Notes: generated from the letters alone by a model not told the origin. Shown: positions 27,273 to 36,483, counted from the first letter of the stretch. The stretch is 45,652 bases of DNA from Deltaproteobacteria bacterium (GCA_029262295.1 JAJCZR010000073.1:1-45652), one strand, 5' to 3'. Numbers and translations are program-made.

Positions 27273-27920
27273 TTAATCTGAATAATCTTTTTTAGGTTTT
27301 CCAAACCTTTTATCCAGTTCATTTTTGATATCTTGTGGGCTTAAATCTTCATTCGAGAGTAAAACCAAAGAATGGAACCAAAGATCTGTGAGCTCATAAA
27401 TCAATTCTTTTTTATCTTTATTTTTGGCAGCAATTATTGTTTCACCAGCTTCTTCACCTATTTTCTTTAATATTCTATCTAGTCCACCATCCATAAGGCT
27501 ATTTACATAAGATCCTTCTTTTGGGATTTTCTTTCTGTCTTCAATAACCTCAAATACTTTTTCAATACTGTTTTTACTAAATTCAGGACATAACTTCTCT
27601 TCGTCATTCATACTCCTGTAAAAACAAGTTTTTTTTCCGGTGTGGCACGCAACACCAGTCTGTTCCACTGTTATCAGCACAGTATCTTTATCACAGTCCA
27701 CATAAATTCCTTTTACATCCTGAAAATGGCCGGACTCCTCACCTTTATTCCAAAGCTTATTTCGTGATCTGCTCCAGAAATGTGTTTTTCCTGTTTCCAC
27801 CGTTTTCTGAAGCGCTTCCTTGTTTGCATATGCGAGCATAAGTACCTGTCCACTTAAATAATCCTGAATAATTATTGGGACAAGACCGTTCTCATCGTAC
27901 TTCAAATTATCTAAATTCAT
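27273..27920 (-). CDS. hisIE: Bifunctional phosphoribosyl-AMP cyclohydrolase / phosphoribosyl-ATP diphosphatase
   Basis: Catalyses steps 2 and 3 of histidine synthesis; 215 residues. The N-terminal HisI domain (about 1-108) has [38 protein letters not shown], the metal-binding [10 protein letters not shown] and [12 protein letters not shown] with its conserved Cys residues. The C-terminal HisE domain (about 115-205) has [35 protein letters not shown] and [14 protein letters not shown]. No other his gene is in the window, so the pathway is dispersed. It is divergent from rpoZ. Confidence 0.95.
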   Translation of the reverse strand: MNLDNLKYDENGLVPIIIQDYLSGQVLMLAYANKEALQKTVETGKTHFWSRSRNKLWNKGEESGHFQDVKGIYVDCDKDTVLITVEQTGVACHTGKKTCFYRSMNDEEKLCPEFSKNSIEKVFEVIEDRKKIPKEGSYVNSLMDGGLDRILKKIGEEAGETIIAAKNKDKKELIYELTDLWFHSLVLLSNEDLSPQDIKNELDKRFGKPKKDYSD

Positions 27921-27943
27921 TAAAATCTCCGTATAAACCTGTC

Positions 27944-27971
27944 TTTACTATTCATATTTTTAACATATAAT
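27944..27971 (+). promoter_or_regulatory. Candidate sigma70-type promoter for rpoZ
   Basis: TTTACT, a 16-base spacer, then TATAAT, in the 82-base divergent gap between hisIE and rpoZ. The -10 ends 31 bases before the rpoZ ATG, and an AGGTGA ribosome-binding site lies between. The -10 is perfect and the -35 matches four of six consensus bases. Confidence 0.45.
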
Positions 27972-28002
27972 AATCAAAATTAAATCTTACAGGTGAAAAT
28001 TA

Positions 28003-28212
28003 ATGGCAAGAGTTACAATAGAAGACTGTCTGGAAAAAGTTGAAAACAAGTTTGCACTCTCAGTTGCAGCAATGAAAAGAGCAAGGCAAATAGTAAAAGG
28101 ATCAAAAATACTTGCTTCTGAAAAAGACAATAAACACGTTGTCTCCGCGCTTAGGGAAATAGCTGAAGAAAAAGTGAATGTAATTTATCCTGAAGATAAA
28201 GATAATTACTAA
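28003..28212 (+). CDS. rpoZ: RNA polymerase omega subunit
   Basis: A small subunit that assists beta-prime folding and assembly; 69 residues, typical for the family. It starts [20 protein letters not shown], the standard omega N-terminus. [16 protein letters not shown] and [15 protein letters not shown] follow, matching the conserved R-A-R-Q and ALREIAE elements. A gmk or spoT neighbour, common in other bacteria, is absent; a hydantoinase A-type gene follows after 64 bases. Confidence 0.93.
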   Translation: MARVTIEDCLEKVENKFALSVAAMKRARQIVKGSKILASEKDNKHVVSALREIAEEKVNVIYPEDKDNY

Positions 28213-28276
28213 GTTGTAAAAGTTATTCCCGCAATTTTCATTTTACTTCCTTAAAACTAAATGGAAGATACATTAG

Positions 28277-30223
28277 ATGTATTCTATAGGTGTTGATACA
28301 GGGGGTACTTTTACCGATTTTGTCATTTTTGACGGTAAAAATTTTTCTGTTAATAAACTTCTTTCCACTCCTAAAAATCCTTCAGAGGCTATATTTGAAG
28401 GTCTAAAACAAAACATTCCTAAAACATCTCGGATTTCTGAATTAATTCACGGTACTACTGTTGCCACAAATGCACTTTTGGAAAGAAAAGGTGCACACAC
28501 ATGCTTGATAACAACTAAAGGCTTTGAAGATATACTTGAAATTAAAAGACAGAACAGAGAACAGCTTTACAATCTTTTCTGGAATCCAAAAACAATTTTG
28601 GTATCCAGTGAATATAGAATAGGAATAACAGAAAGAACTGATTTTGAAGGAAATGTATTAATAAAACCCAATGAAAAAGAGCTTTCTAAGTTAGCAAATT
28701 TTATTAGAAACAACCAAATAGAATCTGTTGGTGTCTGTTTATTGAATTCATATGTAAACCCTGAAAATGAATTAATAGTTAGAAAATTCCTTAGTGGTCT
28801 AAATATACCTATCACCCTATCTTCAATCCTCGTTCCTGAATTTAGAGAATATGAAAGAACATCAACAACAGTAGTCAATTCGTATTTAGTCCCTAAAGTA
28901 AGAAAATATATGGATTCCCTTTCAAACTCACTTGATAATATTGATATATCCGTGATGCAGTCTAATGGAGGAATGATATCCACAGATCAAGCTTCAAGTG
29001 AACCTGCAAAAATCATTCTTTCTGGTCCTGCAGGAGGAGTTGTCGGAGCATTCAAAATATCTGAATTTACAGGTAGGGATAAGATTCTTACTTACGATAT
29101 GGGTGGGACCTCTACTGATATATCCTTGTGCGATCAAAAGATAAGTTTTACTACTGAAAACATTGTCGACACTTTTCCTGTGAAGGTCCCAATGATCGAT
29201 ATATCAACAATAGGAGCTGGAGGCGGTTCAATTGCTTATATCGATGAGGGAGGGGCCTTGAAAGTTGGCCCTGAAAGTGCAGGAGCTGATCCAGGGCCTG
29301 CCTGTTATGGGAAAGGAGTAAAACCCACCGTTACAGATGCAAATTTGGTTTTAGGCAGGATAATTCCAGAGTACTTTCTGGGCGGAGATATGAATATTTA
29401 CCCTGAAAGGGCTTACGATTCCATTAAATCACTTGGGGTTTCTGATTATAGAATTGAAGAGGTGGCTGAGTCTATAATTGAGATAGCAAACTCAAATATG
29501 GAAAAAGCGCTTCGTGTAATATCAATTGGAAAAGGTTTTGATCCAAGAGAATTTACTCTTGTCTCTTTTGGTGGTGCGGGTGGTCTTCACGCTTGCCAAC
29601 TTGCAAGATCAATTGAAATAAAAGAGGTTTTTTTTCCACTTAATGCTGGCATACTTTCTGCCTTTGGTATGCTACTTGCCGATTCATTTAAAGACTATAG
29701 TTCGACCCAATTTTTTTTAGCAAGGAAAGGAAACTATAACGACTTGGAAAAAGTATTTTCTGAACTTGAAAAAATAGCTAAACAAGATTTTAGTAAAAAC
29801 AAGTTGAGTTTTGAAAGATTTGTTGATGCAAGATATAAAAGGCAATCACATGAAATTAGTTTACCTTTTAGCAAAAATCTCATATTGGAGTTCCATTTAC
29901 TTCACAAAAAAATGTATGGTTATTGCAAAGAAGAGAATGAAATAGAGATAGTTACTTTGAGATTGAGGGCATACAGTCTAAAAAAAGAGTTGAAAGTCCC
30001 CAAGATTACTAAAAACCCTACAGAAGTTAAATTTCAGAAAAAAAATATTCTATTGGATAAGAAAAACTTTAAAACTAAAGTCTATAATAGGGAAAATTTT
30101 TTTAATGGTTTTGAGTTTGAAGGACCTTCCATAGTATTAGAGGATAGTTCAACTGTATTTTTGCCTCCTGGCACTATTTCAAAAGTGGATGAATATGGAA
30201 ATATTATTACAAAGCTAATCTGA
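28277..30223 (+). CDS. Hydantoinase A / oxoprolinase family protein
   Basis: A 648-residue ATP-dependent hydrolase of the HyuA family (N-methylhydantoinase A, acetone carboxylase beta and relatives). Family blocks: GVDTGGTFTDFVIFD (phosphate-binding), IHGTTVATNALLERKGA, TTKGFEDILEI, PEFREYERTSTTVVNSYL, MQSNGG, ILSGPAGGVVGA, YDMGGTSTDISL, TIGAGGGSIAY, GPESAGADPGPACYG, TVTDANLVLG and SFGGAGGLHACQLA. The protein is slightly shorter than the usual 680-720 residues. The HyuB subunit normally encoded beside it is missing; the next gene is a flavoprotein. GGAAGA precedes the ATG at 8 bases. The substrate is unknown. Confidence 0.9.
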   Translation: MYSIGVDTGGTFTDFVIFDGKNFSVNKLLSTPKNPSEAIFEGLKQNIPKTSRISELIHGTTVATNALLERKGAHTCLITTKGFEDILEIKRQNREQLYNLFWNPKTILVSSEYRIGITERTDFEGNVLIKPNEKELSKLANFIRNNQIESVGVCLLNSYVNPENELIVRKFLSGLNIPITLSSILVPEFREYERTSTTVVNSYLVPKVRKYMDSLSNSLDNIDISVMQSNGGMISTDQASSEPAKIILSGPAGGVVGAFKISEFTGRDKILTYDMGGTSTDISLCDQKISFTTENIVDTFPVKVPMIDISTIGAGGGSIAYIDEGGALKVGPESAGADPGPACYGKGVKPTVTDANLVLGRIIPEYFLGGDMNIYPERAYDSIKSLGVSDYRIEEVAESIIEIANSNMEKALRVISIGKGFDPREFTLVSFGGAGGLHACQLARSIEIKEVFFPLNAGILSAFGMLLADSFKDYSSTQFFLARKGNYNDLEKVFSELEKIAKQDFSKNKLSFERFVDARYKRQSHEISLPFSKNLILEFHLLHKKMYGYCKEENEIEIVTLRLRAYSLKKELKVPKITKNPTEVKFQKKNILLDKKNFKTKVYNRENFFNGFEFEGPSIVLEDSSTVFLPPGTISKVDEYGNIITKLI

Positions 30224-30246
30224 ATTAAGTAACCTAAAATTAACTA

Positions 30247-31554
30247 ATGGATAAACATCGAACAATAATAATAGGTGGAGGGGTAACAGGCTTAGCAGCA
30301 GGCTATGTCTCAGATTTACCTCTGTATGAAGCCAAAGAAGTGCCAGGTGGAATATGTTCTTCTTACTATTTAAAAGCTGGGGAAAGTACTCCCAGATTTA
30401 AGTGTCCATCAGATGATGAAGCCTATCGTTTCGAGATAGGTGGTGGTCACTGGATTTTTGGTGGTGATCCCACTGTACTTCATTTTATAAAATCGCTCAC
30501 TCCTGTTAAATCTTATAATAGAAGTTCAGCAGTATATTTCCCTGATGAAAACTTATATGTTCCTTACCCTATTCAAAATAACCTTGCCTATCTTGGAAAA
30601 GATATTGCAAGTAAAGCTATAAGTGAAATATCAAATGCACCAAAGCGGGTGCCTGTGACTATGGAAGAATGGCTTGAAATAAACTTTGGAAAAACACTTA
30701 CTGATAAGTTTTTTGCCCCCTTTCACGAACTATACACTGCGGGGCTATGGACTAAGATTGCACCGCAGGATGCTTACAAATCACCTATAAATATTGATGC
30801 CGTGGTTCAAGGAGCCTCTTCTGATCAAAAGAAGCCGGAAGTTGGTTACAACGTTACCTACTTATATCCTGAAGAAGGTTTAGATGTAGTAGCTTCTAAA
30901 ATATCTAGTAAATGCAACATTAATTATGGAAAGAATGTTGTAGAAATAAATACTTCTAAAAACGAAATTGGATTTGATGATGGCACAGGTGTTAAATATG
31001 GGAATGTGCTATCCACTCTTCCTCTTAATAAAGCCCTGGAAGCTGTCTCTATAGAAGTTGAATCAAGTTTTGATGATTATACTTCTGTTTTGGTTTTAAA
31101 TATTGGTGCAAAAAAGGGTAAGAATTGTCCAGAGTACCACTGGCTTTACTTGCCCTACAGTAGATCTGGTTTTCACAGAGTTGGTTTTTATAGTAATGTT
31201 GACAGTTCCTTCTTACCGGTGTCTTCAAGAGAGGATAATAATAAGGTAAGCATATATATTGAAAAGGCTTATCAAAATGGGAGTAAACCATCTGATGAGG
31301 AGATAAAAAGCTATTCAAATTCAGTTGTGAATGAGCTTAAAGATTGGGGGTTTATTTCAGATGCTGAAGTTGTGCACCCGACATGGATTGATGTTGCATA
31401 TACATGGGCAAGGCCAGGTTCTAATTGGAAAGAAACTGCATTAAACGAACTTCAAAAAAAGAATATTTTTCAGATTGGCCGTTACGGTCGTTGGACTTTT
31501 CAGGGAATTGCCGAGTCAATCAGAGACGGTTTTTATGCTGGTAGTTCTTTTTAG
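30247..31554 (+). CDS. FAD-dependent oxidoreductase, UDP-galactopyranose mutase / protoporphyrinogen oxidase-like
   Basis: A 435-residue flavoprotein. The N-terminus has a dinucleotide-binding motif (IIIGGGVTGLAAGY) and then YEAKEVPGGICSSY. The stretch between the glycine motif and the ribose-binding Glu is about five residues shorter than usual. EIGGGHWIFGG resembles the HxF segment of UGM-like enzymes, and the C-terminal IGRYGRWTFQGIAESIRDG is the FAD-closing motif seen in the same group. Such proteins recur in surface-polysaccharide loci, and a glycan cluster begins just downstream on the other strand. The exact reaction cannot be read from sequence. It follows the HyuA-type gene by 23 bases and may share its transcript. 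Confidence 0.83.
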   Translation: MDKHRTIIIGGGVTGLAAGYVSDLPLYEAKEVPGGICSSYYLKAGESTPRFKCPSDDEAYRFEIGGGHWIFGGDPTVLHFIKSLTPVKSYNRSSAVYFPDENLYVPYPIQNNLAYLGKDIASKAISEISNAPKRVPVTMEEWLEINFGKTLTDKFFAPFHELYTAGLWTKIAPQDAYKSPINIDAVVQGASSDQKKPEVGYNVTYLYPEEGLDVVASKISSKCNINYGKNVVEINTSKNEIGFDDGTGVKYGNVLSTLPLNKALEAVSIEVESSFDDYTSVLVLNIGAKKGKNCPEYHWLYLPYSRSGFHRVGFYSNVDSSFLPVSSREDNNKVSIYIEKAYQNGSKPSDEEIKSYSNSVVNELKDWGFISDAEVVHPTWIDVAYTWARPGSNWKETALNELQKKNIFQIGRYGRWTFQGIAESIRDGFYAGSSF

Positions 31555-31608
31555 TATATTTTTTTACTTGTACTAACTTATTCTACTCATCCAAAATATT
31601 TGAATTTC

Positions 31609-32562
31609 TTAGTGTTTAAGCCACTCACTAAGATCTTTTTCTATTAGGCATTCAAGTTTTATAATATCATCTTTAAAATACTTTGTTAGTTCTTTTTTTG
31701 TAGAGTCTTTTAATTCTAAGCCGGTCTTGTTTGAATTTATTTTCTTTAGTAAATTCATCCCCACTGCAAGTTTTTTTTCGCCAATTAGAGGATATAAAAC
31801 TTTCTTTAAGTTTCTCTTTACCGGGTGGTTCTTTTTCTTGAGAAAATTGTAAAATATATTTTTTCTTATGTTTATCGATTCATTATATTTGATGTTGAGA
31901 TTTGCTTTAAAACTAGGGTCAACTTGAAGAAAATTAAATAAATTTTCTATTAATAGTTCACTATTTACTCTCAACTCCTCATTTAAACATATAAAAACAT
32001 CTTCAAAGTTGTCTTTATAAGCTTTAACTTGTTGATAGTAAAGGCCCATCTCTTTGTAAAAAAACATCATTGGATATATTCCAAACTTTAATCTTTCATC
32101 TTCTATCTTAAGTGCTTCTTCAAAGCTAAGCGTTTCTTTAAAAGATGAAATTGGATTATTTATAAAGTTATGCTTATATGCAGAGAAAGCTCTTTCTGCT
32201 GGGTCTCTGATAATAATTATTATTTTTACTTTCTTTCCTAAGTATTTTTTTATAAGTGGTATTGTATTCCTGTATGTAAATAAATAATGAGGGCTTGCTT
32301 CGCCAATTGCTTTTTCTTTTTTCACATCCTCAAATAATTTTAGATATTCATCTAAAGTTGAATAAGGTTCAGATTTACATCTATGTTGAAATTTGTGAGT
32401 TGTATCCCCGATTTTCAATAGACCTGAAGATACAAAGAATCTTGGTTCTTTCTCTCTCGGGAAATATATTTCTGGATGCTGCTTAAGGTATTGATATAAA
32501 GAGGTTGTGCCGGATTTCATTGTTCCAACAATTAAAAAATTAGGAAGTTTGTTCTCAATCAT
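31609..32562 (-). CDS. PAPS-dependent sulfotransferase, heparan-sulfate type
   Basis: A 317-residue cytoplasmic sulfotransferase. The 5'-phosphosulfate loop is FLIVGTMKSGTTSLYQYL, followed by HPEIYFPREKEPRFF. The 3'-phosphate-binding motif is IIIIIRDPAERAFSAYKHNF. KAIGEASPHYLF lies between, as in the Sulfotransfer_1 family acting on glycans. It is last in the reverse-strand cluster and overlaps the upstream GT2 gene by 8 bases, so it likely sulfates the glycan made there. The C-terminal part is Lys/Asn/Leu rich and poorly conserved. PAPS synthesis genes are not in the window. Confidence 0.9.
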   Translation of the reverse strand: MIENKLPNFLIVGTMKSGTTSLYQYLKQHPEIYFPREKEPRFFVSSGLLKIGDTTHKFQHRCKSEPYSTLDEYLKLFEDVKKEKAIGEASPHYLFTYRNTIPLIKKYLGKKVKIIIIIRDPAERAFSAYKHNFINNPISSFKETLSFEEALKIEDERLKFGIYPMMFFYKEMGLYYQQVKAYKDNFEDVFICLNEELRVNSELLIENLFNFLQVDPSFKANLNIKYNESINIRKNIFYNFLKKKNHPVKRNLKKVLYPLIGEKKLAVGMNLLKKINSNKTGLELKDSTKKELTKYFKDDIIKLECLIEKDLSEWLKH

Positions 32563-33955
32563 TTTTTTTATATTTTAAACTGGAAATAAAAATAATTGGA
32601 GTAGCTATAAGTGCAATCATCTCTCCAAGGATGACAGAAATAGCTACTTTATATAAATTGAATATACCTATATTCGTTTTCTTAAACTCGTTATCTTCAT
32701 ATAAAAAATATTCTTTTGTTGCATAACCAAAAGGATTAGCATTTGATCCAACTGAAAAATCAAAGTTTAATTTAAGAATTTTTAGAAAAATCTTAAAGTT
32801 ATAAAATAGGCTCTTTCTTCTTTTTTGAGCGTCAACAACTATGATATTATCAAAAATTTCTTCATATATTTCTTTTCTATCATCATCAATTAAAGCATGG
32901 ATTTCAGTATTTATAGTATTTTTTTTAATGTATTCCAATATATTTTTTCCTTCGTCACTATAATTATCAAAGATTACTAAAACTCTTTTTTTTTGAAAAT
33001 TGACTTCAGAAATATTAATTTTTTCTTTGGTTTCTTGCTCTGTTTTATTTAATTTACATTTTCCCCAGTTGTTGAAAACAAAGTCATATATTGCTATTGT
33101 CGAGAATTTCACATTATCCCATTTTTTATTAAGCAGTAGAATTATTAAAAACATGCAATAATTTCTGAAAAATGTATGGAATATTTTTAATCTTAAAAGG
33201 GCTTTCGTATTTTTAGAATAAACAAGCAGTGGATTTCTAAATCCATAGTAATAGTCTGTAGAAATTCCCCTTTTTCTCTCTGTGAAAGACGGGTGAAAAA
33301 CCCTAGAAGTTGGCACAGCTACTACTTTATAATTTGCTTTTTTGAACTTAAGTCCCCAGTCCATATCATCCCAAAATATAAAATACCTTTCATCCATTAA
33401 CCCAACTTTGTTAAGTGCTTCTTCTCTTATGAGTGCAGAGCATATTGCTACATAATCTGTTTCTAAATATTCATATTCAAAGTTTTTAGTTTTTTTATTT
33501 CTTAGAAAAGGTTTTACTCCAATCGTATCCCACTTTATAAATGAACCTAGTTCAATTGTGATTTCTTTATTTTTTATATCGATAATTCTTGATCCAGCAA
33601 TTCCAATATCTTGATTACTGTCCATAACTTTAACAAGTTCAGATAATGTTTTTGAGTCAATTTCAGCATCATTGTCGATAAGCCAAATATAGTCACAAAT
33701 AATATTATTAAGTGCATAACTTAGTCCTGAATTATATCCCCCCGTGCCACCCAGATTTTTTTCATTTTCCAGAACTTCTATTTTGGGAAAGTGTTTTCTT
33801 ATCTCTTTAACAGAATTATCTACAGAAGCATTATCCACAACTAAACATTGAAAATTTTTATATTCTAGATTTTGAATTTGTTCGAGCAGGGTTATTACAA
33901 AATCCTTCTTATTCCAGTTGAGGATTATTATTAAAACTTTAGGGTTTTTGGACAT
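32555..33955 (-). CDS. Glycosyltransferase family 2 with unidentified C-terminal domain
   Basis: A 466-residue protein. The N-terminal GT2 domain (about 1-260) shows VLIIILNWNKKDFVITLLEQ, CLVVDNASVDNS, NEKNLGGTGGYNSGL, IWLIDNDAEID (DxD-type) and FIFWDDMDWGLKFKKANYK, a pattern near rhamnosyl/galactofuranosyl-type transferases. Residues of about 305-400 look like a separate alpha/beta domain (KRVLVIFDNYSDEGKNILEY; NTEIHALIDDDRKEIYEE; NIIVVDAQ) that I do not recognise. A hydrophobic helix near 440-460 (ISVILGEMIALIATPIIFIS) could anchor it in the membrane. It directly abuts the ATPase gene upstream. The coding sequence is strongly AT-rich. Confidence 0.87.
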   Translation of the reverse strand: MSKNPKVLIIILNWNKKDFVITLLEQIQNLEYKNFQCLVVDNASVDNSVKEIRKHFPKIEVLENEKNLGGTGGYNSGLSYALNNIICDYIWLIDNDAEIDSKTLSELVKVMDSNQDIGIAGSRIIDIKNKEITIELGSFIKWDTIGVKPFLRNKKTKNFEYEYLETDYVAICSALIREEALNKVGLMDERYFIFWDDMDWGLKFKKANYKVVAVPTSRVFHPSFTERKRGISTDYYYGFRNPLLVYSKNTKALLRLKIFHTFFRNYCMFLIILLLNKKWDNVKFSTIAIYDFVFNNWGKCKLNKTEQETKEKINISEVNFQKKRVLVIFDNYSDEGKNILEYIKKNTINTEIHALIDDDRKEIYEEIFDNIIVVDAQKRRKSLFYNFKIFLKILKLNFDFSVGSNANPFGYATKEYFLYEDNEFKKTNIGIFNLYKVAISVILGEMIALIATPIIFISSLKYKKND

Positions 33956-34687
33956 CTAATTTTGTCTTGATTCTTTTTTTATTTCTTCCTCTTCAACAAT
34001 TTTCCCTTTTTTTATATAAACAATTCTGTCCACTATGCTTCTAACAATATCCATATGGTGAGAAACCAGGATTATAGATTTTGTTTCTTTTAGCTCTTTA
34101 ATTTTTTCATGACACTTTTCCCTGAACTTTTCATCACCAACTGCAAGTATTTCATCAAGAAGAATGATTTCTGCTGTGCTGTGAACTGCTACAGAAAATC
34201 CCAGGCGCGTGTTCATCCCAGTTGAGTACTTTCTAACCGGCATATCAATAAATTTTCTATCGAGCTCTGAGAACTCGATTATAGACTCTTCTTTTTCCTT
34301 AATTTCTTTAATAGACATTCCTAAAATAGATCCATTTGTTAATATGTTCTCCCTTCCAGTTAGGTCATTGTGAAAACCTGCTCCCAAAGAAATAAGTGGG
34401 GCAACTTTACCTTTTATATTTATTTCGCCTTTTGTTGGATATGTGATGGATGAAATAAGTTTTAGAATGGTTGTTTTTCCTGAGCCATTAGGGCCATAAA
34501 TTGAAATGCACTCACCTTTTTTTAAGGTTAAATTAATATCTTCGAGTGCCCAAAATTCATCATCTTCTATCTCTTCTTTTTCTTTAAAAAATGAACTTAT
34601 GCTCTCTCTAAGGCTTTTTTTAAATTTGCCAATAATCTTATATTTTTTCCAAATATTTTTAAGCTCAACAAGATTTTCCTTATCCAT
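33956..34687 (-). CDS. Polysaccharide ABC exporter ATPase (Wzt/KpsT/TagH type)
   Basis: A 243-residue nucleotide-binding subunit exporting a lipid-linked glycan across the inner membrane. Motifs: FWALEDINLTLKKGECISIY, Walker A GPNGSGKTT, LGAGFHNDLTGRENI, signature RKYSTGMNTRLGFSVA and Walker B IILLDEILAVGD, with the H-loop in SHHMD. The YSxGM signature and LAVGD are diagnostic of this family. It ends soon after the ATPase core, so it lacks the C-terminal O-antigen-binding domain of long Wzt proteins. The permease lies 18 bases upstream. Confidence 0.93.
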   Translation of the reverse strand: MDKENLVELKNIWKKYKIIGKFKKSLRESISSFFKEKEEIEDDEFWALEDINLTLKKGECISIYGPNGSGKTTILKLISSITYPTKGEINIKGKVAPLISLGAGFHNDLTGRENILTNGSILGMSIKEIKEKEESIIEFSELDRKFIDMPVRKYSTGMNTRLGFSVAVHSTAEIILLDEILAVGDEKFREKCHEKIKELKETKSIILVSHHMDIVRSIVDRIVYIKKGKIVEEEEIKKESRQN

Positions 34688-34705
34688 TCTTATATTCCAA
34701 ATAGG

Positions 34706-35485
34706 TTAAATTACATCTGCAAAATCTTTTTCAGTTTTTATAAATAACTTATGTGCAAAGAAAAACAGAATAATTACAAGCGTTGCAGCGAAGGCAAATT
34801 GCCACAGCACAACCCCTCTTTGCTCGAGGACACATCTTCTCATATTCTCGATTATAAAAGTGAGGGGATTAAAAAAAAGAAGAAGTTTTAGTTTTAGTGA
34901 CAGACTATCAATTGAATACAATACAGGTGAAGCAAAGAAAAGAAGCCTCACAACAAACCTTGTGAGCAAACCAACATCCCTGTAATAGACATTTAAGCAG
35001 GAAAATATAAACGAGCAAGACATTGTAAAAATAAATAGTAAAATGAAAATTGGTATAATCCAAAGTACATTAAATGTTAGGGTTATTTTGAAAATTATGA
35101 GTAAAAAAAGGTAAATTACGCTAGCAATTAATAGATCAATTACTGCTACTAAAATTCCAGAAAGTGGCAAGATTTCCCTTGGAAAGTATATCTTTGTTAT
35201 TATTCCATAGTTTCCTACAAGGCTTGAAGTGGAGTAATTAATTGATGATGAGAAAAATGTCCAGGGCAGTAATGATGCATAAAAAAAGACCTCTTTTGGA
35301 ATGTCTCCAGTTCCAGTTTTAAGAACATAAGTAAAAAGAAATGTAAAGAGAAACATCATTACCAAGGGTTGTATTATCGCCCATACAATACCAAGAGCTG
35401 TATTTCTGTAACGCACAGTAAAATGGCGCCATGTGAATATGTATAGAAGTTCCCTGTATTCAAAAAGTCTTTTAAGAAGAAGCAT
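34706..35485 (-). CDS. Polysaccharide ABC exporter permease (Wzm/TagG type)
   Basis: A 259-residue ABC-2 membrane subunit with about six hydrophobic segments. The cytoplasmic N-terminus carries the family motif FTWRHFTVRYRNTALGIVWA, then IQPLVMMFLFTFLFTYV. FYASLLPWTFFSSSIN, KIYFPREILPLSG, LNVYYRDVGLLTRFVVRLLF and the NPLTFIIENMRR loop are all typical. It pairs with the ATPase downstream. The GT2 gene upstream ends 8 bases before it, so the four genes plus the sulfotransferase form one unit. Confidence 0.93.
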   Translation of the reverse strand: MLLLKRLFEYRELLYIFTWRHFTVRYRNTALGIVWAIIQPLVMMFLFTFLFTYVLKTGTGDIPKEVFFYASLLPWTFFSSSINYSTSSLVGNYGIITKIYFPREILPLSGILVAVIDLLIASVIYLFLLIIFKITLTFNVLWIIPIFILLFIFTMSCSFIFSCLNVYYRDVGLLTRFVVRLLFFASPVLYSIDSLSLKLKLLLFFNPLTFIIENMRRCVLEQRGVVLWQFAFAATLVIILFFFAHKLFIKTEKDFADVI

Positions 35486-35493
35486 AAAATATA

Positions 35494-36402
35494 TTAGTTG
35501 TTATATCCGGTTTTTCTTTTGAAAAGTTTATTTATTATACCGATTAAAAACCCAATACTAAATGTGATTTTATTCCTTATTTTTTTAGTTACAGGAAAGA
35601 AGATTAGTGGCAAGTACCTGCAGCCATTAATAAGTAAAAAGCTCCATATAATAAATGGATATTTATTATATAAACTTGCAAAAGAGTAACCTACTGAAGC
35701 CGATTTATTAAAACTACTATAAATCAATGGCGGGTGCAGATATTGAATTTTATTTGTTTTCATAATTTTTTTTCCTGAAATAATAAGCCTTACAGTAATT
35801 TCCACATCTTCCTGCCCAATAAAATCTGAGATAAACCCGCCAAGCTCTTTGATTGTTTCTCGCGTGTAGGCGGTACATCTGTTTGTAGGGAAATAGGGGT
35901 CATGAAATTGATATTGGTCCTTAATAATGCAGTAGCTTGAGATTCCTTTTGGTAACATCACATCAGTTTTTTCATTCTCAAATATATTTAAAAGATTTTT
36001 AAGAAAATCAATTTTTAGGATAATTGTATCATCGTCAAGAAAGAGTAAATATTTCCCCCTAGATTTGTTTATTCCAAAATTTCTTGAATAACCCATTACA
36101 CCAAAGTTTTTATCAAGAGGGTGGTAATTAATATTTATTTTGTCTCTGAATTCATCAACTATTCTCTGCCCTTCCTCACTTCCACCCCTGTCTTCTACCA
36201 TAACAACTTCAAATATGTTTTTATCTATATTCTGCTCTGATAAACCTGATAAAATATTTTTTAAAAGCTGCGGCCTTTTGTAAAAATTAATAATGCAGGA
36301 TAATTGATATTCAGTTTCGGTATCCGGGATTATGGCATCACCTTTTACTTTAATTGGAAATAGTTTGTTTAGAAACCTGATAGTTTTTTCTCTGAATGCC
36401 AT
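35494..36402 (-). CDS. Glycosyltransferase family 2
   Basis: A 302-residue GT-A transferase: LSCIINFYKRPQLLKNILSG, VVMVEDRGGSEEGQ, NFGVMGYSRNFGINKSRGKY and LLFLDDDTIIL (DxD-type). A later GGFISDFIGQEDVEITVRLI segment carries the ED pair typical of polymerising or galactosyltransferase-like GT2 enzymes. The C-terminus (WSFLLINGCRYLPLIFFPV) is hydrophobic and probably membrane-associated. It is the first gene of the reverse-strand glycan cluster, divergent from the Nudix gene across 81 bases. The transferred sugar is unknown. Confidence 0.88.
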   Translation of the reverse strand: MAFREKTIRFLNKLFPIKVKGDAIIPDTETEYQLSCIINFYKRPQLLKNILSGLSEQNIDKNIFEVVMVEDRGGSEEGQRIVDEFRDKININYHPLDKNFGVMGYSRNFGINKSRGKYLLFLDDDTIILKIDFLKNLLNIFENEKTDVMLPKGISSYCIIKDQYQFHDPYFPTNRCTAYTRETIKELGGFISDFIGQEDVEITVRLIISGKKIMKTNKIQYLHPPLIYSSFNKSASVGYSFASLYNKYPFIIWSFLLINGCRYLPLIFFPVTKKIRNKITFSIGFLIGIINKLFKRKTGYNN

Positions 36403-36483
36403 TTTGTTTTAATTTGATTGAATGAAATTTAAACTATGATCTTAACGTTTATTTCAAAATAGTTTTAGTTGCCTTGATATGAA

